NCBI GenBank assembly: GCA_029204225.1
Contig: CM055111.1
Coordinates: 45,581,255-45,645,254, forward strand
Direction of reading: 5' to 3'
DNA from: Diphasiastrum complanatum
Lineage: Eukaryota; Streptophyta; Lycopodiopsida; Lycopodiales; Lycopodiaceae
Length of the DNA: 64,000 nt
A program made the position numbers and the translations under genes. Positions 25,015 to 36,232 of the stretch are shown here, one piece after another (positions within the stretch are counted from its first letter, which is position 1; each line of letters starts with the position of its first letter). The notes under the pieces are model-generated. The model did no database searches. It was not told the DNA's origin and saw only the letters and a list, made by a program, of their open reading frames with translations.

Positions 25015-25197
25015 TTACACCAAATATTGGTATGAATATGCGATATCGGTGTAACATGCGGATGTACGACTGCTCTGGATTTTCTTTACCTCTAGCACGT
25101 CACTCCAACATTGTACTGATATGTGATATCAGTATGATGCGCGGATGTATGACTGCTCTTGGTTTTGTTTACCTCTGGTGCGTCGATCCGATATTGG
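25015..25197. repeat. Imperfect tandem duplication in the G leader
   Basis: Two units of about 88-90 bp share GCGGATGTA-GACTGCTCT followed by TTTACCTCT, and each has a TATG-GATAT-G core. They lie between G gag and the D insertion. No gene is recognised in them. Confidence 0.6.
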
Positions 25198-25225
25198 AAC
25201 GAACAAGATGAAAAATAGAGAGAAT

Positions 25226-25230
25226 ATAAG
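25226..25230. repeat. Target-site duplication of D, left copy
   Basis: ATAAG directly before the D LTR start TGTTGG matches ATAAG at 30581-30585 directly after the other LTR. Confidence 0.92.
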
Positions 25231-27015
25231 TGTTGGAGAGAGAGGGGGAGAATAAATGTGAAAGATTTCAGATCCTTAAGATCCAATCTACTTGAATGAT
25301 CTTTGGTTAGAAAGATAAATACACTACCAATTTCACCAATGTAGAAAAATCAGCATCTACACACAATTTGAGATGCAAACACTAATAGAACTTGATCAAA
25401 CTTGAATGAAATGATTATGTACTATTGTTGTCCATACAAAACCAGCAAGCTACTGTATTTCACACGTGTGGATCCAAAAATAACAAATATAGATCATTCT
25501 ACACATAGAATTGCAAGCAATCACCAAGATAGTGCACCAATGGATAGTAGAACCCAAGAGAACCATGTATAAGCATGAAATGAGATAGAGAAGAGAGAAG
25601 ATGACTCTCTCCACGAGTTACATCATTTTATAGTAGGTCCAAACCCTATTTGGCCACTTGGCTTTCCCACCAAAATGCTAACCCTACCAATTTTGATCTA
25701 GATTCAATGTACTCAACTTATTCAAATTGAATCTACTCAAACTCACATTCTATCTTTCCCACACTTTCAAAAAGTGTTTATTCAAATGAAATTTAGACTA
25801 ATGAACTTTGAAAAGTCAACCTCTAAGTCTAAAACAAGTTTTGGCCTCAATATGCCAAATATGGAAATATTGCAAAATGTGATGAAACTAGTTGAATCTT
25901 TCACAATAAATGACGAACACAAACGAGAAACGAACTCAAACAAGAAATGGATGAGAAACGAACTCGAACAAAAAAATGTTCGTGCGCAGCGAAATAAGTT
26001 ATACGACTCTCTCCGGAAGCATGACTACACCTATCAAAATGACAGAACTTTAGTGATAGAAATCACGGTCATTCTAGATTACGTAGCCAAACATTAATAG
26101 ATGAAGTGTCAGAAGAATAATTTGTCACGAATAGCAAGACAAATTATATGTCATGAATGATTTGCAAAAGAGCTAGATTGTGCTCGACTGATAATTAGTT
26201 GCGAATGATTTGTGAAAGATAAGACTAAATGTTAGTCGTCTATTACTAGAAAGAACAGCTAGAAAGATTAGACAAAATGAAGAATAAGCATAGCAATATT
26301 AACACAGATCTGAATGCAGAACAAAGAGCTGTATCAGATTAAGTATATCATGTATACATGTCAATAATGCGGTAGAGCACAATACAATAGCGGACGAAAC
26401 CGTGTGCCCTACAAAGCTTATTTCAAATCTGTAAGGAGGAATTTAGACCTTAATTCTGACAAAGTGAAGAATCAATGCTCAGGCCATCTACTTCGTTTAT
26501 GTCATCTTCTTCAACTCTCTTGATCATCTAATCATCATCATCTTATGAATGGTGTCCAGAATATGTATATATACATAATATTACAGGTGTGCAGATGTGA
26601 AAGTATAGAGTGGATGTGCTGTTTGTAGGAGATCGTGAGTGGCTGCAATCATTCTCCAATCTGTTAGCACAACTGCATGGACTAAGGGTAAAAGGGTTGC
26701 AACGTCAGCCAGTGCTGAAGTGAACATTGGTGATGATGCAAAAAGTAGGTCACTCTTACGAATGGCCTTAGGATAAGATTTATAGGATGCCTTAGCTTTT
26801 AGGACACCTTCGGCATTCTGTAGGATAGTGTCCCCTTTTCGCCTGTCACCATAACCTATGTAAAAACACAGTGTTTGCGATTCTTTCGCCTTTTATTCGT
26901 CTATGCAAATTTGCGTATAATTATCCAGACTACGTGACAACGTTAGTAAATATGTAGCAAGAATGGAGGCAGATTAAAAATGGAATTTAGGAGAGTAGAA
27001 GGAGTAAATCCAACA
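25231..27015 (-). repeat. 3' LTR of Copia D, containing a solo LTR
   Basis: It begins on the plus strand as TGTTGGAGAG, as at 29454, and ends ATCCAACA, as at 30580. It is longer than the partner only because of the 649-bp insertion at 25257-25905 plus its 5-bp duplication. Confidence 0.92.
25257..25905 (-). mobile_element. Solo LTR nested in the 3' LTR of D
   Basis: The 649-bp unit has TGTGAAAGATT and AATCTTTCACA ends (11-bp inverted repeat) and is flanked by ATAAA on both sides (25252-25256 and 25906-25910). No internal retroelement sequence is attached, so it is a solo LTR left by LTR-LTR recombination (established mechanism). A CTATAAAAT box on the minus strand near 25627-25635 suggests minus orientation. 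It carries CACACGTGTG at 25461-25470. Its parent family is not otherwise seen in the window. Confidence 0.93.
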
Positions 27016-27028
27016 CCCCTCCTTAATT
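27016..27028 (-). other. Polypurine tract of D
   Basis: The minus strand reads AATTAAGGAGGGG immediately before the LTR start TGTTGGAT. Confidence 0.88.
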
Positions 27029-29380
27029 TGGATCCATGAATGCCTTGATCTTTAGACTGAGCAATGCACAAAATTTGTTGTGTTCATTAATACTGAGTGC
27101 TTTTGTGAAAATGTCTGCAACCATGTCCTGTGTTCTGCAGTACGTTAAGCTTACCTCCCTGTTGAGAACCTTGCCCATGATGTAGTGATATCTGATCTCA
27201 ATGTGCTTACTCCTAGAATGAAATCTAGGGTTGGCCGATAAGGCAATAGCACTTTGGTTATCACAAAATAGAATTGTAGGGCTGTACTCATACAGGTTGA
27301 TGTCTGATAGCAAATTACTCAACCAAAACGCTCCCTTAATAGATTGAGAAGCAACAATGTATTATGCTTCAGTAGAAGAAAGTGCCATAGAGGTTTGCTT
27401 ACGATTGTTCCACAATATAACCATTATTGAAGAAAAATGTAAATCCAGATGTGGATTTACAATTGTCTGCATCTCCTCCCCAGCTTGCATCAGAATAGCC
27501 ACTGAGCTGATGAAGATTGTCGTTGCTGACATCTCCATAGTAGATGCACTGGTCCATGGTAGCTCGAATATATTTCATGACTCGAATAAGAGCCTTCCAA
27601 TGGGTAATGCCAGGATTAGCCATATATTGGCTGAGTGAGCTTACAACAAAAGAGATATCTGGTCTTGTACAGACCATTGCATACATGAGAGATCCAAGTA
27701 TCGATCGATACGGATATTCTCTCATCTGCTCCTCTTCCTGCTTGGTCTGGGGACATTGGTCCTTCGACAAATGCAGGCCCGGATCCATTGGTGAGTGAGC
27801 TAATTTACAATTTATCAAATTGTATATGTTAAGAACATTGTGAAGATACCTTTGTTGAGTGATGTAAATCAGTCGATTTGCTCTATCTCTATGGATTTGA
27901 ATTCCAAGACAGAAGTGAGCTTCACCCAGATCAGTCATGTTGAATTCAAAGAACAACATCTATTTTGCATCGACCATTTTGGTATTGTTGCTGAAGAGCA
28001 ACGTATCATCAGCGTACAAGGTGATAATAATGAGGGATTGCTACACTGACCTTGGATAAACATTACAATCAACAGTGCTTGGTTTGAATTCTTGTTCAAT
28101 GAGGAATGTATTGATCCTCTGAAACCAAACTCTGGCAGACCGTTTCAAGCCGTATAGTGCTTTGTGGAGTTTACAGACATGATTGTTCATGTCTTCTAGA
28201 ACATATCCTTCAGGCTGGATCATGTGGATATCTTCTTGTATAACTCCATTCAAATAGGCTGTTTGTACAACAGGTTGATGTACTTCGAGGTCAGCAGTTA
28301 CAGCATAAGACAGGAGCATTCGGATCAACAAATGTTTGAGGACTGGATAAAAGTCTTATTGTAGTCAACATTCGGGATCTAGGTGAATCCTCGTGCTACT
28401 AGTCTAGCCTTTCTTTGATCAATTGTTCCGTTGGCATTATATTTGATTTTAAAGATCCATTTGCAATCAATAATATTGCAGCCAATAGGAGCTTCGACTA
28501 ATGACCATGTCTAATTCTTGATCAGAGAGGAATACTCTCTGTCCATGGCTTCTCTCCAGAGATCAGAGTTTGGTTGGTTGAGTGCCTCTTTGACTGTCGT
28601 CAATTCCTGCATTAAGAGACAGGCAGACTCAGGAGTATACCTTGTGGGCTGTGTGCGCACTCGGCTTGATCTTCTGGGATGATTCGACTGATGAACCGCT
28701 CCTAGGACTTGTTGCTGGGTAGCAGCAACATCTTCGTCTGATTTATAGTCTCGAAGTGGGTCGACAATAGACACGCCTGAGCCAGAAGCTCGGACTGTCG
28801 TGTCAATGGAACGAGATGTAATTTTTTCTTGAGCAATATCCTTGCCTTTGAGGTCGACGAATTGATCCTCAATAAAGACTGTATCACGGCTATACAAGAT
28901 TTGCTGGGTATCAGGATCGTACAGCTTGTAGGTGTTATCAGACGAAGTATATCTGATTAGGATGGTCTTGAGACCTTGGAAGTCCAATTTCTTCCTTGTG
29001 TCTTTTGGGATTTGCGCATAGGCAATGCACCCGGACACTCTTAGGTTCTTTAAAGAAGGCTTAGAGCCTTCCCACACCTCGTGGGGTGTCTTGTCTGAGA
29101 GGGCCTTGGTCGAACATCTGTTCTGGAGGTAAGCTATAGTAGAGACAGCTTCAGCACAAAATCTCTTGGGCAACGATGCATGCGATAACATACACTTAGC
29201 AGATTCGACCAAAGTACGGTTCTTTCTCTTAGCTAAGCCATTAGACTGAGGATTATAAGGAGTGATGAATTGCTACTCAATGCCTTGGCTTTGACAGTAC
29301 TCCTTAAACTCGACAAAGATGTATTCTCCACCGTTGTCTGACCTTAGGGCCTTGAAATCTGATATTTACAGAACAAGAAA
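27023..29380 (-). pseudogene. pol: Fossil integrase-RT-RNase H of Copia D
   Basis: On the minus strand, integrase C-terminal motifs lie near 28900-29210 (A-K-C-M-L-S-H-A, then Y-L-Q-N-R-C-S-T-K-A). RT motifs lie near 27900-28330 (V-V-Q-T-A-Y-L-N-G and L-H-K-A-L-Y-G-L-K). RNase H has S-G-Y-S-D-A-S-W-G-G-D near 27470-27510 and the C-D-N-Q-S-A-I-A segment near 27240-27270. It is well recognisable but broken in at least five places. The domains end close to the primer site, so gag is not represented. Confidence 0.9.
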
Positions 29381-29440
29381 ACAATTACTCTATCAACTAG
29401 TAGAGTCTTGTACTGTGGAAGCTTATCAAGCTATGAAAAT

Positions 29441-29453
29441 AGCTCTGATACCA
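29441..29453 (-). other. Primer binding site of D
   Basis: The minus strand reads TGGTATCAGAGCT directly after the LTR end, a standard iMet-type site. Confidence 0.93.
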
Positions 29454-30580
29454 TGTTGGAGAGAGAGGGGGAGAATAAATGACGAACACGAATGAGAAAC
29501 GGACTCGAATAAGAACCGAATGAGAAATGAACTCGAACAGAAAATGTTCATGCGCAACGGATTAAGTTATACGACTCTCTTCGGAAGCATGACTACGCCT
29601 ATCAGAATGACAGAACTTTAGTAATAGAAATCACAATCATTCTAGATTACATAGCCAAACATTAATAGATGAAGCGTCAGAAGAATAATTTGTTGCGAAT
29701 AGCAAGACAAATTATATGTCGCGAATGATTCGCAAGAGAGCTAGACTGTGCTCGACTGATAATTAGTTGCGAATGATTCACGAAAGAAAAGACTAAAAGT
29801 TAGTCGTCTATTACCAGAAAGAACAGCTAGAAAGATCAAACAGAATGAAGAATAAGCATAGCAATATTAACACAAATCTGAATGCAAAACAAAGAGCTGT
29901 ATCAGATTAAGTATATCATGTATACATGTCAATAATGCGGTAGAGCACAATACAGTAGCGGACGAAACTGCGTGCCCTACAAAGCTTTTTCAAATTTGTA
30001 AGAAGGAATTTAAACCTTAATTCTGAAAAAGTAAAGAATCAATGCTCAGGGCATCTACTTCATTTATGTCATCTTCTTCAACTCTCTTGATCATCTGATC
30101 ATGATCATCTTATAAATGGTTCTAGAATATGTATATATACATAATATTACAGGTGTGCAGATGTGAAAGTACAGAGTGGATGTGCTATTTGTAGGAGATC
30201 GTGGGTGGCTGCAATCGTTGTCCAATCTGTTAGCGCAACTGCATGGAGTGAGCGTAAAAGGGTGCGACGTCAGCCACTGCTGAAGTGAACGTTGGTGATG
30301 ATGCAAAAAGTGGGTCACTCTTACGAATGGCCTTAGGATAAGATTTACAGAGTGCCTTAGCCTTTAGGGCACCTTTGACATTCTGTAGGATAGTGTCCCC
30401 TTTTCGCCTGTCACCATAACCTGTGTAAAAATACAATGTTCGCGATTCTTTCACCTTTTATTTGTCTGTGCGAATTGGCGTGTAATTATGCAGGTTGCGT
30501 GACAACGTTAGTAAATATGCAGCAAGAATGGAGACAGATTAAAAATGGGATTTAGGAGAATAGAAGGAGTAAATCCAACA
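29454..30580 (-). repeat. 5' LTR of Copia D
   Basis: The 1127-bp LTR runs from TGTTGGAGAG to ATCCAACA on the plus strand. A TATATATACATA box near 30128-30140 could be part of its promoter. It is followed by the ATAAG duplication. Confidence 0.93.
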
Positions 30581-30585
30581 ATAAG
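30581..30585. repeat. Target-site duplication of D, right copy
   Basis: ATAAG matches 25226-25230. Confidence 0.92.
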
Positions 30586-30816
30586 AACTTTCAGAGAGAA
30601 TATTCTAGATTCCTCACTTCAGCGCAGCGGCTATGCCACCTCCTCTTTGTAAAGATTTCGAAATGTGTGATCGTTCAAAAGACATTGATCAGTAATGTGA
30701 AAAGTATGAAGCCGCCTAACTCTGAATGGCAGTACTAGACACTATCTAGTGTGATTTGCGGTACTCCAAATAGACAAATGAGAGATTTCTTGGCAAACCT
30801 CTCACATAAATAACAC

Positions 30817-31024
30817 TTTCCACAACAATTAGGAAGTATTTTAAAAAAATCTCCCCCACTTAACAGATTTTCAATATGTTTGATACTACCCTAGCCTTTC
30901 TGATGCCTCCGAGACTGTGCTTTTCACAACAACTAGGAAGTATTGTAAAAATCTCCCCACTCAACAGACTTTCAATCTGTCTGATGCTGCCCTGGCCTTT
31001 TTGATGCCTCCGAGACTGTCTCTT
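30817..31024. repeat. Two-copy tandem repeat of about 104 bp in the G leader
   Basis: Unit starts at 30821 and 30925 share CACAAC-A-TAGGAAGTATT at the start and GATGCCTCCGAGACTGT at the end, with about 12% difference. They lie in the leader of Copia G between D and the G primer site. Confidence 0.85.
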
Positions 31025-31195
31025 CATTCCCCACTCATGATTCTGAGCTCCAAACCTGCAAAATACACCAAAAAAAGATTTCTTCCAACATTTTTTGTCT
31101 CTCCAAGCTTTCACCTCCTGTGAAGGACTTTCTCACTTCATTGCGGAGCCTGTGACAAGCTGTATCCACTGATCAAGCACGCAGGACTATTTCTA

Positions 31196-31206
31196 CTATG
31201 ATACCA
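31196..31206 (-). other. Primer binding site of G (short)
   Basis: The minus strand reads TGGTATCATAG, matching the first eight bases of the iMet-type site, and abuts the LTR. Confidence 0.65.
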
Positions 31207-31468
31207 TGTCAATAATCAGATATGCAACATCAAACATTCATCATAAGCAATCACCACAAGAAGACGGAAGAAGAACACGCACTATCACTCTATCACACTA
31301 TAGTATACTGAATGTAAAAAATACAAATGAACTCTGAACCCTGATAGAGAGAGAAAACTTACGAGTAGACTAATAGACTAGCATACAGCTAATGACAGCT
31401 GGTCACAGCTGTCAACATTAATGTACATTGTAAACAATAACAATGAAGTTTATCATTGATTTCTAACA
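31207..31468 (-). repeat. 5' LTR of Copia G
   Basis: On the minus strand it begins TGTTAGAAAT and ends ATTATTGACA beside the primer site. At 262 bp it is short but typical of several plant Copia lineages. No second copy lies in the window. Confidence 0.7.
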
Positions 31469-32088
31469 ACATGAAATCTCGCGCAGCGGCTAGCAACTCT
31501 CAGTGACAATAAGGGAGATCAAGGGCAATGAGTTGGCCAACTTTAGGTGCTCAGCCATCATGGAGAAAAAGACTATTTGAACGAGACCCTACAGCCATCA
31601 GGACATATGTTACCAGTCCCAGACAGCTACGAGTCAACATCCACTACCTCCCCTACCTCCGAAGATCTAAATGGGTAGAGCGGTGGTATCAACACAATCA
31701 CGATCAACACAAGGAATTGCCCAGACTTAGAATTTTTTATGAGAGTCCCCACCAAATGGGATGACTTTTTGTCAGCCATCTGTTTTGATCCTAATACCGC
31801 CCTAGTCTCCACAAAAGCTGAAGACCAACTACCAGTGGTGTGAGTGTACCATAGAGCGGCATTACTCGGCGACCCCTGGCCAAGCAGATTACAGAAGTGG
31901 ATCGACCCAGGATTGGCCTCCAAGTGTACATAAATCCTTCCGTACCTAGAAGAACAAGAAGAACCTAGCCAGATTGGACTTCATGGAAGACGTCACTGGA
32001 TACCTCATCCACCAGAGGCGCACCAGACGAATCCTTTACTGAACTGGCAGAGTGCCGACAGACCGGCACTACTTTAGGCTGTGGATTT
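31469..32088. other. Unrecognised stretch, possibly retroelement internal DNA
   Basis: Short frames on both strands (for example 31528-31764, plus) have no family I recognise. Its place directly before a candidate LTR suggests the internal end of a retroelement, but no purine tract is evident. Confidence 0.3.
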
Positions 32089-32918
32089 TGTTGGGGGTTA
32101 TTCCCAACATACTGTAAATAAATAAAATCGAGAGTATAAATAGTTGCGAGGGTCATGGCATCTTGCGCATATAAGCCCATGGCCCAATGAGCACGCAAGT
32201 TAAGTTGTATATAGAATAAAAGACTTGGGCCTTAGTGTTAATAAAATAAAACTTGAGGCAACAATGTCAAATTAATAAATTTAGTCTCAAACTTTTGAAG
32301 TTGGGTCCAAATTGAGACTCACACGTATCATGTGAATTCCAATGTACTTTTTTAAGACCCTTGGTTAGATTGGGTCCAAGATGGATGGTTAAGATTAGTT
32401 AACATATTTTTAGAAGTAGCCAATAGGATTTTGGGACAAGGGCCTTCCCCATTGATAAAAAGACACCTCTTGTACCATATTGTTGGCAAATTTTGAAGAA
32501 TCTCCAAGATGCCAAGCTGAGCTGTAATGAAGAGCACCTCTCACCCTAAACCGAGGAGGTCTCAGAAGGAAGAGAACGGAAAGAAGATGAGAGCCGAGGA
32601 ATAACAGCTAGGAATACAGTTCTAATTCATGTGAGCCTTGTGGTGAATCCCAAAGAAGGAATGACCATCTAGGAGCTAGTAGTATTTCTAGACAATGTAA
32701 TAAATGTAGACCCCTCTTAAATAAATTAGAGTGAGTCACCGTTTGATGGTGACCTCTAGTGGAAGAGCTAATTCCACTTGGAATTTGTAAGTTAGTGGAA
32801 TTGCCACTTAGTCTCCACATGGACAACCCCTTGGTCTATTTAAGAGAACCCCTCTCTTGTGAGGGAGCTTTTACTTGTATTGTCATTTCCTCTTGATTGA
32901 ATAAAAAAGTATCTTCCA
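32089..32918 (+). repeat. Candidate LTR of an unassigned element
   Basis: It runs from TGTTGGG to TCTTCCA with TG...CA ends. It has a TATTTAAG box near 32837-32844 and AATAAA near 32900, both in the places expected for LTR promoter and polyadenylation signals. The first 21 bases form a short hairpin (TGTTGGG/CCCAACA). There is no second copy in the window, so the call rests on internal signals only. Confidence 0.4.
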
Positions 32919-32941
32919 CGAAAAAAAAAAATCTCGACTGA
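32919..32941. repeat. Short A-rich run
   Basis: About eleven A residues lie between the candidate LTR and the truncated C-type LTR. It could be a scrap of a polyadenylated insert, but no target duplication was found. Confidence 0.5.
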
Positions 32942-33552
32942 GGAGACATGAAGTACAAGATTTTAGTGTATTAGCATTAGCTTCAACACGAGTTAGAGAG
33001 AGAAATCTAGAGAGATAACAAGCAAAGTAGTTTAGATCCAAAATGGCATGAGGTAGCTACAAGACTTTGGTTCTTTATCATTGATTGTGAGGAGAGCTAC
33101 ACATATTTATGGAGTTTGAGGTAGCTCGAGGTAGAACCACATCTATCCATTCCAAAATGCAACTAAAGTGACATCTAGAGCCTATGTGACATTTGTCACT
33201 TGCCATGCATGAAATTCTACCAACTTTTTACAAGTTACTAGTTCTAACTAACAAAGTACAAATCATCATGCATGTGTCCATTATACTTTGTGCATGCCTT
33301 GCATGTCACTATGGATCACTTACAATTAATGCATGTGAATTGCCACGAGTTTCTACAAGCATGAATTTGCCAATTCTATGTCTACAAAGTATATGCAAGT
33401 TGTATTCTTCAATCTAGACATTACATAACTATGTAGCTCGAGTTCTATGTAGGCCAAACTTGGCATTTTGCATTTATGAGCTACATACTTGCATGGTACA
33501 ACATTTGTAGCAAGCCAAGAAATCAATATGATTTGATTTTCCAATTTTAACA
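32942..33552 (-). repeat. C-type LTR fragment, minus orientation
   Basis: The minus strand starts TGTTAAAATTGG and follows the C1 LTR (34673 onward) for about 600 bp, including the CTAACTCGTGTTGA segment. The last part of the LTR is absent. Divergence from C1 is clearly higher than between A1 LTRs. Confidence 0.75.
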
Positions 33553-34672
33553 CTTATGATGCTAAATTTACATACACTTGATCTTCAATCTCTTAAATCA
33601 TCAATCTGAATATGCAAATGGTATTCAATATATATACATATTGTTACAGGTGTGCAGATGAAGAAAGTACAGAGTGGATGTGTTGTCTGTAGGAGATCGT
33701 GGGTGGCTGTAGTTGTTGTCAAGTCTGTTAGTGCAGTTGCATGGGGAGAGCGTGAAAAGGGTGCAACGTCAGCCTTTGCTAAAGTGAATGTTGGTGAAGA
33801 TGCAAAAAATGCGTCACTCTGATGAATTGTTGAATTGCCTTAGGATTTGATTTACAGGGTGCCTTTTGCTTCCTAGGGCACCTTCGACATTTTGTATGGC
33901 AGTGTCGTCTTTTTCGCCTGTCACAAAAACATGTGTAAAAATACAGTGTCGCATTTTGTTCATCTTTTTTTCGTCTGTGAGAATTCACATGTAAATATGC
34001 AAACTGCGCGACAACGTGAGTAAAAATGCAGCATGAATGGAGGCAGATTAGAATGGGATTTAGGAGAGTAGAGGAAATAAATCCAACACACCCCCCGCCC
34101 CCCTTAATCTGGATTTGTGAATGCCTTGAACTTTAGACTAAGCAATGCACAAAATTTGTTGTGTGCATTAACATTGAGTGCTTTTGTGAATATGTCTACA
34201 ACCATGTCCTGCGTTCTGTAGTTTGTTAAGCTTACATCCTTGTTGAGAACCTTGTCTTTGATGTAGTGATATCTGATTTCAATGTGCTTACTCCTAGAGT
34301 GAAATCTAGGGTTGGCCGATAAGGCAATAGCAGTCTGATTATCATAGAATAAAATTGTAGGGCTGTACTGATGCATATTAACGTCTGACAGTAAATTTTT
34401 CAATCAAAATGCTTCTTTGATAGATTGTAAAGCAGCAAGGTATTCTGCTTCTGTAGAAGAAAGTGCGATAGAGGTTTGCTTACATCTGTTCCATGAAATA
34501 GGACTGTCGTTGAAGAAGAATGTAAATTCAGATGTGGACTTACGATTGTGTACATCTCCTCTCCATCTTGCATCAAAATATCCACTGAGCTGATGAAGAT
34601 TGTCATTGCTGACATCTCCATAGCAGATACACTGGTCCATGGTAGCTCGAATATATGACTTGTATGAGAGCC
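33553..34672 (-). mobile_element. D-like Copia fragment (LTR part plus RNase H)
   Basis: The minus strand holds a diverged D-type LTR portion (to 34088, ending ATCCAACA), then a G-rich purine tract (34089-34106), then RNase H (C-N-Q-T/Y-D-N-Q-T-A-I-A region near 34320, A-L-S-S-T-E-A-E-Y near 34440, S-G-Y-F-D-A-R near 34570). It is interrupted on the right by Copia C1. It is broken. Confidence 0.85.
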
Positions 34673-35460
34673 TGTTGAAATTGAAAAATAATCCATCTTG
34701 ACTTTAGGATTGCTACACACTTTGTACTATGCAAGTATGTTGTTTCATAAATGTAAATGCCAATTTTAGCCTAGATAGAACTCGAGCTATATGGATATGT
34801 CATATCTGGTTGGATGATTACAACTTGCCATATAGATTGTAGACTTAGAATTAGCAAAAATATGCTTGTAGAAACTCGTGGCATATCACATGCATTTATT
34901 GTAAGTGATCCATAGTGATATGCAAGGCATGCACAAAGCGAAATGGACACATGCATGATGGTTTGTACTAGTTAGAACTAGGACACTTGATAAAAGTAGG
35001 TAGAGATTCATGCATGAGATGTGACAATTGTCACTTAGACTCTAGTTTTCACTTTAGATGTCATTGAAAGGTGGATGGATGTGGTTCTACCTTGAGCTAT
35101 CTCAAAATCCTTAAATATGTGTAGCCCTTCTCATATTTATTGATGAAGAACCAAAGCTTTGTAGCTATCTCATGCCATTTTGGATCCACACCATTTTTTG
35201 CTTGATATCTCTCTCTCTTTCTCTTTCTAACTCGTGTTGAGGCTAATACTCATACACTAATTTCTGTACTTTTGCTCATTTATGATTCATTGCTATCATT
35301 CTCTGATTCTTAGCATGCTAGATTGTGGTTAAGCCATAAGTTCTGTACTAGATCTTGCTATTCAATCTAGAATCAGATTATTGTGCTAATCATAATGCTT
35401 AATAAGATCAATCATACTTGTGGATCTTCCCCACACGTGTGAATTCTGGAAATTTTGTCA
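34673..35460 (+). repeat. 5' LTR of Copia C1
   Basis: It runs from TGTTGAAATT to AATTTTGTCA and is followed by the primer site. It carries CACACGTGTG at 35432-35441, 19 bp before its end, the same place as in the B-type LTR at 10489. Confidence 0.9.
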
Positions 35461-35473
35461 TGGTATCAGAGCC
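35461..35473 (+). other. Primer binding site of C1
   Basis: TGGTATCAGAGCC abuts the LTR and is identical to that of A1. Confidence 0.95.
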
Positions 35474-36232
35474 AAATTGAGCTTTGCATGCTAACATCTC
35501 TGATTGTACAAGAATTTGAGAGCTAATTCAAGCAAAAAAACAATTAAACACTTTTTCTCACCTTGCTCTGAAGTGTGTTTGGATCAAATCGGATTGAAAC
35601 TGAATTAATAGGTCTGAAAAGTGATAGTACGGAATTCTGGAATTTTGCACGTGGTGTGAAAATCAAAGATTTTCAGTCTCTTCTATCTCCTTGCTAGTTG
35701 ATCCAAAGATAGCGGTGTTATAGCTTTATGGAAAGCTTATGAAGGTACTTTTCATAGAAACTAAAACCAAATCAATCTGATGTGTCTATCAAGAGTTATA
35801 AGCTCTTTAAGAGGGTAGGGAGAGGTCCAAAATCCGAGTGACCGCTTTTTGATTTGATTCAATCTTGCTTTGTTTTGAGTCCATTGTTTTGAGCATCCTA
35901 CACAAGAAACTGAAGATCAAGACTAAGTTTGAAGTAATTGAACAACTTTTGAGCCTTCTGAGTATCAATAGTGTTTTCTTTTGAAGCATTTCACACATGC
36001 CAAAAGTAGGATTCAAACTTGTCAAAGTGCCTTAAATCACTTTGAGTGTCTGATCTAGATAATCTTGTTTTGTGAAATATTTGAGCTTCATCTCAAATAT
36101 AGTTGCAAGTTTTTCACATAGGAAGGTAGTACATCCTTGAAAATACCTAGAGTGAAAGAGAGCAGCAACATTAAGTTTGATTGGAACAAGCTCAAACATA
36201 TTGCTGTCCAATAACTAAGAAGTCTTCATCTA
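35474..36232 (+). other. Leader of Copia C1
   Basis: Non-coding stretch between primer site and gag. No structured element recognised. Confidence 0.7.

Larger units (their letters stand above)
25231..30580 (-). mobile_element. Copia D, full-outline insertion with target duplication
   Basis: Both LTRs (about 1.13 kb without the nested solo LTR), a primer site, a purine tract and a 5-bp target duplication (ATAAG) are present, so this inserted as a unit into Copia G. The internal part of about 2.4 kb shows integrase, RT and RNase H only; no gag or protease region was recognised. The LTRs differ by roughly 7% over about 230 bp compared by eye, nearly all transitions, which suggests an insertion a few million years old (inference). 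The coding part has at least five breaks. Related fragments are at 33553-34672, 39982-42245 and 53557-55452. Confidence 0.92.
23546..31468 (-). mobile_element. Copia G fossil, split by Copia D
   Basis: On the minus strand a 262-bp LTR (31207-31468), primer site, leader, gag, protease and pre-integrase motif are seen. Removing the D insertion (25231-30580 plus one ATAAG) would leave one continuous 5' half of a Copia element, so G was there before D. The 3' half of G is not present. Several breaks occur. Confidence 0.75.

Noticed and set aside
27357-28049. Plus-strand frames within Copia D
   Set aside because: They are antisense to RT/RNase H of D and carry no recognisable motif.
31528-31923. 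Host gene at 31528-31923
   Set aside because: Short overlapping frames on both strands without a family, beside a candidate LTR; not enough to call a gene.
32870-32940. SINE or processed-gene tail (A-run after 32919)
   Set aside because: No target duplication, no RNA polymerase III boxes and no recognised parent; an LTR end with AATAAA fits better.
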